DNA from: an uncultured Brevundimonas sp.
GTDB lineage: Bacteria; Pseudomonadota; Alphaproteobacteria; Caulobacterales; Caulobacteraceae
Direction: 5' to 3'
Length of the DNA: 7,106 nt
Assembly: GCA_946481425.1 (NCBI GenBank)
Contig: CAMLNT010000120.1
Location: 1-7,106, forward strand
A program made the translations under genes and the position numbers. The notes under the pieces are model-generated. The model saw only the letters and a list, made by a program, of their open reading frames with translations, made no database searches and was not told the origin of the DNA. Below, one piece after another: positions 1 through 5,477 of the stretch (position 1 is the first letter of the stretch; each line of letters starts with the position of its first letter).

Positions 1-1732
1 TGAACATGCCGGCGTGCATGTGCATCAGCATGTGGCAGTGGAAGGCCCAGTCGCCCGGCTCGTTGGCGGTCAAGTCGAAGCTCACGGTCGAACCCGGCGC
101 GACATTCACTGTGTGCTTGAGCGGCTGGCGGTCGGCCGGGGCTCCCGTGACCAGCTCGAAGAAGTGGCCGTGCAGGTGGATCGGATGAGCCATCATGGTG
201 TCGTTCACCAGGGTGACCCGAACCCGCTCATTGCGCGCAAACCGAATCGGCTCGACCAGCTCGGAGAACCGGCGGCCGTCAAAGCCCCACATGAACCGCT
301 CCATGTTTCCGGTCAGGTGGATTTCCATGGTTCGGCTCGGCGGCCGGGCGTCGGGATTGGCGTTGAGAGCGACGAGGTCGGTGTAGACCAGCACCCGATG
401 CGGCACGTCGGTCAGCCCGATCGGCCGCTCTGCCAGCCGATTGGCCGGCATGGGCGCCACCATGTCGACCCCGACTCCGACTTCCATATCGGGCGGAGCG
501 TTTTCCGGATCGCGCATGGCCATGTCACCGTGGCCCATCGGAGGGACGGCGCCGCCCATGTCGTGTCCCATGGCGGAATGATCCATGCCGCCCATCGATC
601 CGTGACTCATCCCGCCCATGCCCATGTCGGCCATGGTCAGGTTCGGGACCTCACGGAGCGGGGGCGCCTCTGCGTGCATCCCGGCGCGCGGCGCCAGCAT
701 GCCGACCGCCATGCCCGAGCGATCGACAGCTTCGGCCACGATGGCGAAGGCCGCATCGGCTGCGGGCTGAACGACCACATCGTAGGTCTCGGCCACGGCA
801 ATCTGGAACTCGTCGGTCTCCACGGGCCGGACGTTGATCCCGTCCGCGTTCACCACGGTCATCGTCAGGCCCGGGATGCGGAAGTTGAAGATCGACATGG
901 CCGACGCATTGATGATGCGCAGCCTGACCCGCTCGCCGGGCTGAAACAGCCCGGTCCAGCTCTCGGTCGGGCCGTGGCCGTTGATCAGGTAGGTGTAGGT
1001 CGAGCCGTTTACGTCCGAGATGTCGCGCGGGTCCATCCGCATCTCGGCCCACATGCGCCGCTCTTCGAGGCTCATCCTGTCGGCGCCCGACAACAGCCCT
1101 TCGACAGTGGTGCGTTGGCGATTGAAGTAGCCGGGGCTCTTCTTTAGCCGGTCCAGGATTTCGTGGGGGTGCAGGAAGCTCCAGTCCGACAGGACCAGCA
1201 CATGCTCACGATCATAGGCCACCGGATCGGCGTGGGCCGGATCGATGATGATCGGCCCGTAGTGGCCCATCGCCTCCTGGAGGTTGGAGTGACTGTGGTA
1301 CCAGTAAGTGCCGGACTGGCGGACGGGGAACTCGTAAACGAAGGTCTCGCCGGCGCGGATGCCGGGGAAGCTGATGCCCGGAACCCCGTCCATCTGGAAG
1401 GGCACCAGAAGCCCATGCCAGTGGATCGAGGTGTCCTCGTCGAGCGTGTTGGTGACCGACAGCCTGGCCATCTGGCCCTCGCGCAGGCGGATGAGAGGCG
1501 CTGGGAGGACACCGTTGACCGTCACCGCATGGCCCGTCCGGCCGCCGAGACTGAAGGGCGAGTGGCCGACCGTCAGCCGGATGTCGTCCCCTTGCAGCGG
1601 AGCGGTATCGGCCGCGACGCCCGGCGTGCCGGATTGGGCCCAGGCGGGCATGAGGCCCTGGGCCGCCAGAAGTCCGCCGCCCAAGAGGGCGCGCTTGAGA
1701 AGGGTGCGGCGATCCGGTCGCACGAAGTTCAT
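1..1732 (-). CDS. copA: CopA/PcoA-type multicopper oxidase, copper resistance (3' end cut by window edge)
   Basis: This is a periplasmic multicopper oxidase of the CopA/PcoA copper-resistance family, which is thought to oxidise Cu(I) to less toxic Cu(II) and to sequester copper. Read from ATG at 1732 the frame is open for 577 codons to the window edge. Residues 8-14 (RRTLLKR) followed by a hydrophobic stretch and AWA at 30-32 form a Tat signal peptide, as expected for a cofactor-loaded exported enzyme. All four copper-ligand motifs are visible: HWHG (104-107), HSH (146-148), HPIHLHGH (516-523) and HCHMLMHMHAGM (565-576). A Met/His-rich insert (about 341-424, densest at 368-406) is typical of CopA and absent from laccases. 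Because the last type 1/3 copper motif is nearly at the edge, only a few C-terminal residues should be missing. An AGGA Shine-Dalgarno lies 6-7 nt before the ATG. The gene follows the sigma factor gene after 52 nt and carries its own motif-type promoter there. copB would be the expected next gene outside the window. Confidence 0.96.
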   Translation of the reverse strand, partial: MNFVRPDRRTLLKRALLGGGLLAAQGLMPAWAQSGTPGVAADTAPLQGDDIRLTVGHSPFSLGGRTGHAVTVNGVLPAPLIRLREGQMARLSVTNTLDEDTSIHWHGLLVPFQMDGVPGISFPGIRAGETFVYEFPVRQSGTYWYHSHSNLQEAMGHYGPIIIDPAHADPVAYDREHVLVLSDWSFLHPHEILDRLKKSPGYFNRQRTTVEGLLSGADRMSLEERRMWAEMRMDPRDISDVNGSTYTYLINGHGPTESWTGLFQPGERVRLRIINASAMSIFNFRIPGLTMTVVNADGINVRPVETDEFQIAVAETYDVVVQPAADAAFAIVAEAVDRSGMAVGMLAPRAGMHAEAPPLREVPNLTMADMGMGGMSHGSMGGMDHSAMGHDMGGAVPPMGHGDMAMRDPENAPPDMEVGVGVDMVAPMPANRLAERPIGLTDVPHRVLVYTDLVALNANPDARPPSRTMEIHLTGNMERFMWGFDGRRFSELVEPIRFARNERVRVTLVNDTMMAHPIHLHGHFFELVTGAPADRQPLKHTVNVAPGSTVSFDLTANEPGDWAFHCHMLMHMHAGMF

Positions 1733-1759
1733 CTGAAATCCTGAGCGGTCTGCCTTGAG

Positions 1760-1787
1760 GATACGCGGAGAAGCTACGCTTCCCTCA
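1760..1787 (-). promoter_or_regulatory. Putative ECF promoter of copA
   Basis: On the minus strand TGAGGGA (1787-1781), a 15-nt spacer and CGTATC (1765-1760) lie in the 52-nt gap before copA, with the -10-like element 27 nt from the ATG. The first three bases of the -35-like element are the TGA stop codon of the sigma factor gene. The same AGGG-N16-CGTA arrangement occurs before the three other transcription units of the copper locus. The sigma assignment is an inference from this recurrence and from the neighbouring ECF gene. Confidence 0.65.
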
Positions 1788-2342
1788 ATCGTCGTGACTC
1801 CCGAGCGCCTCGTACAGCTTACGACGCGCCCGCGCGATGCGGAGCTCCACCGCCTTGGCTGAGAGCCCCAGGATCGAGCCGATCTCGGCGTGGGGTCGCC
1901 CTTCGAGCGTCGAAAGCAGCAAGGGGCTCTTCAAGCCATCCGGCAGAGCAGCGATGGCGCGCGAGAGCTGGTCGAGGCGCCGGCGATCCGCCAGCTGGGT
2001 TTCAGCCCCCGGCGTATCGTCGCCGACCTGAGCCGCCTCGGGCGCGTCCAGCCCCATGACGCCCCGAACCAGGCGGCGGACCTGACGACGCCGCCCCCAA
2101 TCCCTGCATTTGTTGACTGCGATCGAACGAAGCCAGGTGTCGAAGGGCCGTTCCGGATCGTAGCGGCGGATCGAGAGCCAGGCGGACGCGTAGGCCTCCT
2201 GGACGAGGTCGAACGCCTCGTCGTCATCGCCGACATAGCGACGCACGAACCTGTATAGGGCCGTCTTGGATGCGGTCATCAAGGCCGTGAAGGCGCGTTC
2301 GTCGCCGCGCGCCGCCCGCCGCTCTAGGGTGTCCGTTTCCAC
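1785..2342 (-). CDS. ECF (group 4) sigma-70 family factor, CnrH-like
   Basis: An RNA polymerase sigma factor of the extracytoplasmic-function type, 185 residues, the usual size for ECF factors with only regions 2 and 4. Region 2 spans about residues 13-86 (DEAFDLVQEAYASAW at 41-55, then the FDTWLRSIAVNKCRDW segment around 67-82). An acidic linker covers about 99-120. Region 4 spans about 125-180 with a helix-turn-helix around HAEIGSILGLSAKAVELRI (151-169). The start is a GTG at 2342, 10 nt after the stop of the sensor gene; no nearer ATG exists upstream in frame and the next Met is residue 22. A purine-rich GGCGGAAG stretch abuts the GTG. It is the third gene of an anti-sigma/sensor/sigma operon in the same order as cnrY-cnrX-cnrH, so it is probably held at the membrane by the first gene's product and released on metal sensing. 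The likely targets are the four motif-bearing promoters in this window. The symbol cnrH is not assigned because the metal specificity is unknown. Confidence 0.93.
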   Translation of the reverse strand: METDTLERRAARGDERAFTALMTASKTALYRFVRRYVGDDDEAFDLVQEAYASAWLSIRRYDPERPFDTWLRSIAVNKCRDWGRRRQVRRLVRGVMGLDAPEAAQVGDDTPGAETQLADRRRLDQLSRAIAALPDGLKSPLLLSTLEGRPHAEIGSILGLSAKAVELRIARARRKLYEALGSHDD

Positions 2343-2352
2343 CTTCCGCCGA

Positions 2353-2793
2353 TCAACCGGAGCTGGCCTGGAGGCTTTCGACCACCGCCGCGTCGAAATC
2401 GGCGGCCTGTTCGGGCGTGAGCACCGCCCGCATCTCGAATATGTGGCGCAAGGTCGCTTTCTGGAGATCGCCCATGGCGATGTGGAAATGATCGACAGCG
2501 GCCTGGACCTCGGGCGTATCGCCCTGGTTGGCGGAGATTGCCGTCACCAGCTCACGATTGGCCGCTCTCAGTTCGGCCTCCAGCGCGGCCCTCTCTTCAG
2601 CGAAGTCCGCCTCGATGGCGTCGATGCGCCGTTCCTGGTCAGACGTGAGGTTCAACTGGTCATGGATCGCGGCGTGTAGGGTCGGTTCGGAGCGACTACT
2701 CTGCAACCAGCTCGCACTGGCCCAGGTGGCCGCGCCGCCGGCCAGGGCTGCGATCCCGGCAGTGATCGCGAGGAAGCGCCAGGAGGATTTCAT
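2353..2793 (-). CDS. Periplasmic heavy-metal sensor, CnrX-like (Metal_resist/Spy-CpxP-like fold)
   Basis: A membrane-anchored periplasmic sensor of 146 residues, matching CnrX in size and architecture. Residues 7-27 form an uncleaved-looking N-terminal transmembrane segment, and the rest is a predicted four-helix periplasmic domain with strongly charged helices (about 52-88) and a C-terminal LTPEQAADFD segment (125-134) typical of LTxxQ/Metal_resist proteins. Residues H40, H44, E61, H117 and M121 are present. Their spacing (4, 17, 56, 4) equals that of the Ni/Co ligands of Cupriavidus metallidurans CnrX as I recall them (H42, H46, E63, H119, M123). The ATG at 2793 overlaps the stop of the upstream anti-sigma gene in an ATGA arrangement, implying translational coupling, and the sigma gene follows 10 nt downstream. 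In the family model metal binding in the periplasm changes the contact with the CnrY-like protein and frees the sigma factor. A Spy/CpxP-type chaperone is the alternative, but the operon context and ligands favour sensing. Confidence 0.88.
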   Translation of the reverse strand: MKSSWRFLAITAGIAALAGGAATWASASWLQSSRSEPTLHAAIHDQLNLTSDQERRIDAIEADFAEERAALEAELRAANRELVTAISANQGDTPEVQAAVDHFHIAMGDLQKATLRHIFEMRAVLTPEQAADFDAAVVESLQASSG

Positions 2794-3071
2794 CCGAGGC
2801 GGCTCGCGATGCTGAAGGGCTCAAGGGCGGCTTCGACCGTGAGAATTTGGAGCTCGGAAGGTGTCGGGCGCTCCGACCTGGACATCAGGCTCCCGCCGAC
2901 GACGCCGATCGTCACGGCCAACGCCAAGCCGCTCGCGTGACCACGCAGAGAGGCTGTGCGATCCCGCTTGTGCCGAACGCGGCTCCAGACACCGGCCTCG
3001 AGGACCGTCAGCCTGGGCTCGCTCGATGGCTCCGAGGCTGCGCGTATCAGGTCGTCAATGTCGTGTTTCAT
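2790..3071 (-). CDS. Small single-pass membrane anti-sigma factor, CnrY-like
   Basis: A 93-residue protein with a cytoplasmic, charged N-terminal part (1-45, including an RVRHKRDR basic stretch at 31-38), one transmembrane segment (about 46-63, GLALAVTIGVVGG core) and a short periplasmic tail (64-93). This is the layout of CnrY: a short cytoplasmic peptide that clasps the ECF sigma factor and a periplasmic tail that meets CnrX. Hydrophobic residues L21, V23, L24, V28, W29 and V32 are candidates for the sigma-binding face. Sequence identity to named anti-sigma factors is not obvious, so the call rests on topology, size and gene order. It is the first gene of the operon; its ATG at 3071 is preceded by a GAGAGG Shine-Dalgarno and its TGA overlaps the next gene's ATG. 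Expected role: inhibitor of the sigma factor encoded two genes downstream, relieved by the adjacent sensor. Confidence 0.82.
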   Translation of the reverse strand: MKHDIDDLIRAASEPSSEPRLTVLEAGVWSRVRHKRDRTASLRGHASGLALAVTIGVVGGSLMSRSERPTPSELQILTVEAALEPFSIASRLG

Positions 3072-3091
3072 GGCTGGCCTCTCGCATATCC

Positions 3092-3119
3092 GATACGCGC
3101 CAGCGAAAACTCTCCCTCC
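3092..3119 (-). promoter_or_regulatory. Putative autoregulated ECF promoter of the anti-sigma/sensor/sigma operon
   Basis: Minus strand: GGAGGGA (3119-3113), 15-nt spacer, CGTATC (3097-3092), ending 20 nt before the ATG at 3071. It shares the AGGG core, the spacing and the CGTATC element of the copA site, but its first two bases differ from the other three. Autoregulation by the operon's own sigma factor is inferred from the shared motif. Confidence 0.58.
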
Positions 3120-3147
3120 TAAGGGGCCACTGGTCCAGCCGCGTATA
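3120..3147 (+). promoter_or_regulatory. Putative ECF promoter of the secreted NTF2-like gene
   Basis: Plus strand: TAAGGGG (3120-3126), 15-nt spacer, CGTATA (3142-3147), 39 nt before the ATG at 3187. Its -35-like element directly abuts the -35-like element of the divergent operon (3113-3119) with no base between, so the two promoters are back to back. Confidence 0.62.
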
Positions 3148-3155
3148 AGCTTCGG

Positions 3156-3172
3156 GGCCGCGCCGGGCGGCC
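3156..3172 (+). other. GC-only hairpin in the leader, abutting the Shine-Dalgarno
   Basis: GGCCGC (3156-3161) and GCGGCC (3167-3172) form a perfect 6-bp stem with a 5-nt loop, ending exactly where the GGGAGGA Shine-Dalgarno (3173-3179) of the NTF2-like gene begins. It lies within the expected transcript leader. No T-tract follows, so it is not a terminator. It may only reflect high GC content; a role in translation is speculative. Confidence 0.35.
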
Positions 3173-3186
3173 GGGAGGAAGTCTAG

Positions 3187-3675
3187 ATGATCCGATCTGT
3201 TGTGTTCGCCGCTACCTTGCTGTCAGGGTCGGCGGTCGCCGCCCAGGCCCAAGACCACCACGCCGCGCATGCGGAGCAAACCGCCGGCTTGCCTGCCGAG
3301 GCGGCTCCGGCGGCCGGCGTCGTGGACGCCTTCCATACGGCGCTCGGCGCGGGGAACACAGACGCGGCCCTGGCCTTGCTATCGCCTGACGTGGTGATTC
3401 TGGAGGAAGGCGGAGCCGAGCGATCGCGCGAAGAATACGCAGGCCACCACCTCCCGGCCGACGCGGCCTTTGCCTCGGCGACCGAGGCCGAAGTCACCCG
3501 CCGCACGGGCGCGGTGGTCGGCGACGTGGCCTGGATCATCAGTGAAGGCCGGACGACGGGAACCTACAATGGCCGCGCCGTCGATCGCCTGACCACAGAG
3601 ACGATGGTGCTGGTGCGCCACGGAGATAGCTGGCTCATCCACCACATCCACTGGTCTTCCCGCGCGCCCGGCTGA
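3187..3675 (+). CDS. Secreted SnoaL/NTF2-like (DUF4440-type) protein of the copper locus
   Basis: A 162-residue protein with a Sec signal peptide (MIRSVVFAATLLSGSAVAAQAQ, likely cut near residue 22), so probably periplasmic. The mature part resembles the nuclear-transport-factor-2/SnoaL fold: an N-terminal helix pair around VVDAFHTALGAGNTDAALAL (45-64), a DVVILEEGG strand (68-76), and closing strands with VLVRHGDSWLIHHIHWSSR (141-159), where the W-I-H-H-H-W-S-S-R ending is characteristic of secreted DUF4440-type proteins. Histidines cluster at the mature N-terminus (24, 25, 28), at 87-88 and at 152, 153, 155, which could bind metal. No catalytic role can be assigned. It starts at ATG 3187 with a strong GGGAGGA Shine-Dalgarno 7 nt upstream, is divergent from the sigma operon, carries the shared promoter motif, and ends 1 nt from the convergent copD stop. 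Its location and promoter tie it to the metal response; the biochemical role is unknown. Confidence 0.88.
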   Translation: MIRSVVFAATLLSGSAVAAQAQDHHAAHAEQTAGLPAEAAPAAGVVDAFHTALGAGNTDAALALLSPDVVILEEGGAERSREEYAGHHLPADAAFASATEAEVTRRTGAVVGDVAWIISEGRTTGTYNGRAVDRLTTETMVLVRHGDSWLIHHIHWSSRAPG

Positions 3676-3676
3676 T

Positions 3677-4573
3677 TTACAGGGCGGCTGGCGGCGCTAG
3701 CGTGCCCATCACCGCGACCACCGCCAGCAAGGCCACGCCCAGGGCCGTTTCCAGAACAAGGCTGCGACGGAGACGGCCCCGGGGGGCGTCCTGGCCGAGC
3801 GCCCCGGCCGCCTGGCCAAGGGCCGGCGTCAGCACGAACCGATTTGAGGCCGCCAAGCCGATCATCAGCGCGAAGAGCCCGATCTTCAGAGCCAGGAGCT
3901 GGCCATAGGTCCCGCCCAAGGCGGAGAGGAGGTTATCCGGCCCGACGAGGATGAACGCGTTGACCAGCCCGGTTGCTGTCAGGATGACGACCGCGCCGGT
4001 CCCGATGTTGGCGAAGCCTGCCAAGGCGTGGTGCAACTCAATCGTATCGGATCGACGGCCCGCGACAGTGACGAAGGCAGCCAGGGCGCCCAGCCAGGCT
4101 CCCGCCGCGACTGTGTGGAGGGAGTCCGCCACGAGATGCAACGGCCCTAGGGCGCCGGTTGTGGCTCCGGCGTGGCCGCTCCAGGCGAAGCTCGCGCAGA
4201 TGGCCAGTCCCAGGATGGCTACGGTTGCCCAGAGAGACCGGCCTCGGAGGCGAGAGAGGATCAGCGCGAGCGCGGCAACGGCCAGGATCGTTCGGCCGAC
4301 ATGCGCCAATCCGAGAGCCGTCTGGCGGATTATGAAGTCCAGGGCGACAGGATCAAGCGCCAACTCGACCGATCCGGCCATCACTACGGTCTGAGCGAAG
4401 AGGCCCACTGGGGCTGCGAGAACAAGCGCCAATGCCGCCCCCAGCACCATCAGGCGAAGCTTGGGCGCTGCCGCCATCGGGGGATTGTAAAGCTGAAAGA
4501 GAGCCGCCCCGAACAGGACCACCGCGCCGGCATACTGTAGCCAGCGCAGAACGATGACGGCGAGTTCGATCAA
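3677..4573 (-). CDS. copD: CopD-family inner-membrane copper resistance/import protein
   Basis: A polytopic inner-membrane protein of 298 residues, the usual length for CopD, with about eight hydrophobic segments (roughly 5-27, 41-63, 88-107, 115-131, 149-170, 187-209, 226-243, 272-292). The segment LLALKIGLFALMIGLAASNRF (226-246) is the hallmark of the copper resistance D domain, and histidines at the membrane faces (91, 134, 146, 153, 181, 182) are candidate copper ligands. CopD works with CopC and is generally linked to copper passage across the inner membrane. The start is taken as TTG 4573, 3 nt after the copC stop; no good Shine-Dalgarno is seen, so translation is probably coupled to copC. 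The gene ends in TAA at 3677, tail to tail with the NTF2-like gene with a single base between, so there is no room for a terminator outside the coding sequences. Confidence 0.93.
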   Translation of the reverse strand: MIELAVIVLRWLQYAGAVVLFGAALFQLYNPPMAAAPKLRLMVLGAALALVLAAPVGLFAQTVVMAGSVELALDPVALDFIIRQTALGLAHVGRTILAVAALALILSRLRGRSLWATVAILGLAICASFAWSGHAGATTGALGPLHLVADSLHTVAAGAWLGALAAFVTVAGRRSDTIELHHALAGFANIGTGAVVILTATGLVNAFILVGPDNLLSALGGTYGQLLALKIGLFALMIGLAASNRFVLTPALGQAAGALGQDAPRGRLRRSLVLETALGVALLAVVAVMGTLAPPAAL

Positions 4574-4576
4574 GGC

Positions 4577-4936
4577 CTAGCGAACCCTGAAGCCATATGA
4601 TCCCGTCATCCGGTGACCGTCCGACGAGGCGATCGTCCAGGTGACGGTGTAGGCGCCCGGAGCGAGGGGGCGAGCCGGCGATCCAGTGATCGTCAGGCCG
4701 TCTTCCGAAACGGCCGTGCGCACCACCTGCTCCGCGCCCGAGGCGTTGGCCACCTCAAAACGAGAGAAGGCGGGAACCACGCGCTCGCTGAAGGTCAGCC
4801 GGATGGTCGAGGGGCTGCTCACGGTCGCGTCGCGCGCCGGGTTGGAGCTGACCAGACGAGCATGCGCCCAAGCTGGGCCAGCGACGGCGAGGACAGCTAC
4901 GACGGCGCCAACGGAAAGAAATCTAAATGGGCTCAT
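4577..4936 (-). CDS. copC: CopC periplasmic copper-binding protein
   Basis: A small periplasmic copper carrier of 119 residues. The signal peptide ends in AWA (22-24), leaving His25 as the mature N-terminus. That His together with D106 and H108 in SSDGH reproduces the Cu(II) site of CopC proteins. The Met-rich Cu(I) site of Pseudomonas CopC is missing: the corresponding segment (about 51-66) has no methionine, so this is a Cu(II)-only type. The ATG at 4936 is chosen over a TTG at 4960: GAGGA lies 7 nt before the ATG, the signal peptide is then of normal shape, and the predicted promoter (4962-4989) would put the transcript start downstream of or at the TTG. copD follows after 3 nt in one operon. 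Confidence 0.94.
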   Translation of the reverse strand: MSPFRFLSVGAVVAVLAVAGPAWAHARLVSSNPARDATVSSPSTIRLTFSERVVPAFSRFEVANASGAEQVVRTAVSEDGLTITGSPARPLAPGAYTVTWTIASSDGHRMTGSYGFRVR

Positions 4937-4961
4937 CAGACGGTCCTCGCTACTTTCCAAA

Positions 4962-4989
4962 GGTACGCAGCTTGCGCGCCGCCCCCTCA
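4962..4989 (-). promoter_or_regulatory. Putative ECF promoter of copCD
   Basis: Minus strand: TGAGGGG (4989-4983), 15-nt spacer, CGTACC (4967-4962), ending 25 nt before the copC ATG at 4936. Its -35-like element differs from that of the NTF2-like gene at one of seven bases and has the same spacing. The last two bases of the -10-like element (CC) deviate most among the four sites, so it may be weaker. Confidence 0.6.
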
Positions 4990-5084
4990 GTCTCCAGCCA
5001 AGGACCGTCTGAAGGCAGCCACGCTCGAACGGCGAACAATCGTATGCCCCGGTGAGACTGGGGACGTATTCGGCGCGATCAATT

Positions 5085-5094
5085 CCAAATTTGG
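5085..5094. repeat. Perfect 10-bp palindrome CCAAATTTGG
   Basis: A self-complementary decamer with an AT-rich core inside an otherwise GC-rich intergenic stretch, about 95 bases upstream of the copC promoter motif. It could be an operator half-way to copC or chance; no second copy was noticed in the window. Confidence 0.3.
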
Positions 5095-5242
5095 GTTGCT
5101 TGGATCAGGACCGTTTGAGGGGCCTGCCCAGATCGCCTCCCGGTCTCCGAGGCAGCTTCGTAAGCAGCCCGCCAGTCGGCAGCACTTGGAGCGCCAATCC
5201 GGAAACGCCGGCTGCGGAATGCATACCGGGCGTCGTCAGCCG

Positions 5243-5259
5243 CTCCACCGCCAGTGGAG
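5243..5259. repeat. Short inverted repeat CTCCAC-N5-GTGGAG
   Basis: Perfect 6-bp stem with a 5-nt loop in the gene-free stretch. No T-run follows on either strand, so it is not a typical intrinsic terminator. Confidence 0.3.
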
Positions 5260-5477
5260 AACGCTCACTCGCCGTGCGGCCCATGGGCACCACCCATTCT
5301 GACACCCATCATCCACTTTGCGACTGGGCGTGACGGGATCAATGTGCTGCGACGGTGTTCCGTGCCGAGAACGAAGAAATGCGGCCAGATTGCTACGACC
5401 GAGGACAGCGGCCGCGCGATGCAAGCGGACACCCTCTCCGCCATCCCTGAAATCTGAAGACGAGCCGAAGCGGCCGC

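Larger units (their letters stand above)
4990..5477. other. Gene-free stretch between the copper locus and the transporter gene
   Basis: About 490 bases with no gene I can support. Short open frames exist on both strands (for example minus 5305-5105, GTG start, 66 codons) but they lack a convincing ribosome binding site, recognisable domain or strong third-position bias. The stretch looks slightly less GC-rich than its neighbours by eye. It contains a 10-bp AT-cored palindrome (5085-5094), a small hairpin (5243-5259) and two 8-bp GCGGCCGC sites (5408-5415, 5470-5477). No tRNA, IS terminal repeat or attachment site was recognised. It may hold the decayed edge of an insertion that brought in the copper genes, but nothing proves it. 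Confidence 0.5.

Noticed and set aside
14..1147. A 377-codon open frame on the plus strand, very His/Asp/Arg-rich.
   Set aside because: It is the antisense shadow of copA, whose minus-strand frame shows all multicopper oxidase motifs; it has no recognisable domain.
3660..3690. A bidirectional terminator between the convergent NTF2-like gene and copD.
   Set aside because: The stop codons are separated by one base and no hairpin with a T-run was seen at the junction.
4937..4960. TTG at 4960 as a copC start, adding eight residues.
   Set aside because: The ATG at 4936 has a well-placed GAGGA and gives a normal signal peptide, and the predicted transcript starts at or after the TTG.
5105..5305. 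66-codon minus-strand frame (GTG start) as a small gene.
   Set aside because: No convincing ribosome binding site or known domain and only moderate third-position GC; kept as a possible decayed fragment in the findings.
5408..5477. Two GCGGCCGC octamers 62 bases apart suggesting a cloning scar or duplicated element.
   Set aside because: Flanking bases are unrelated and the octamer is common by chance in GC-rich DNA.
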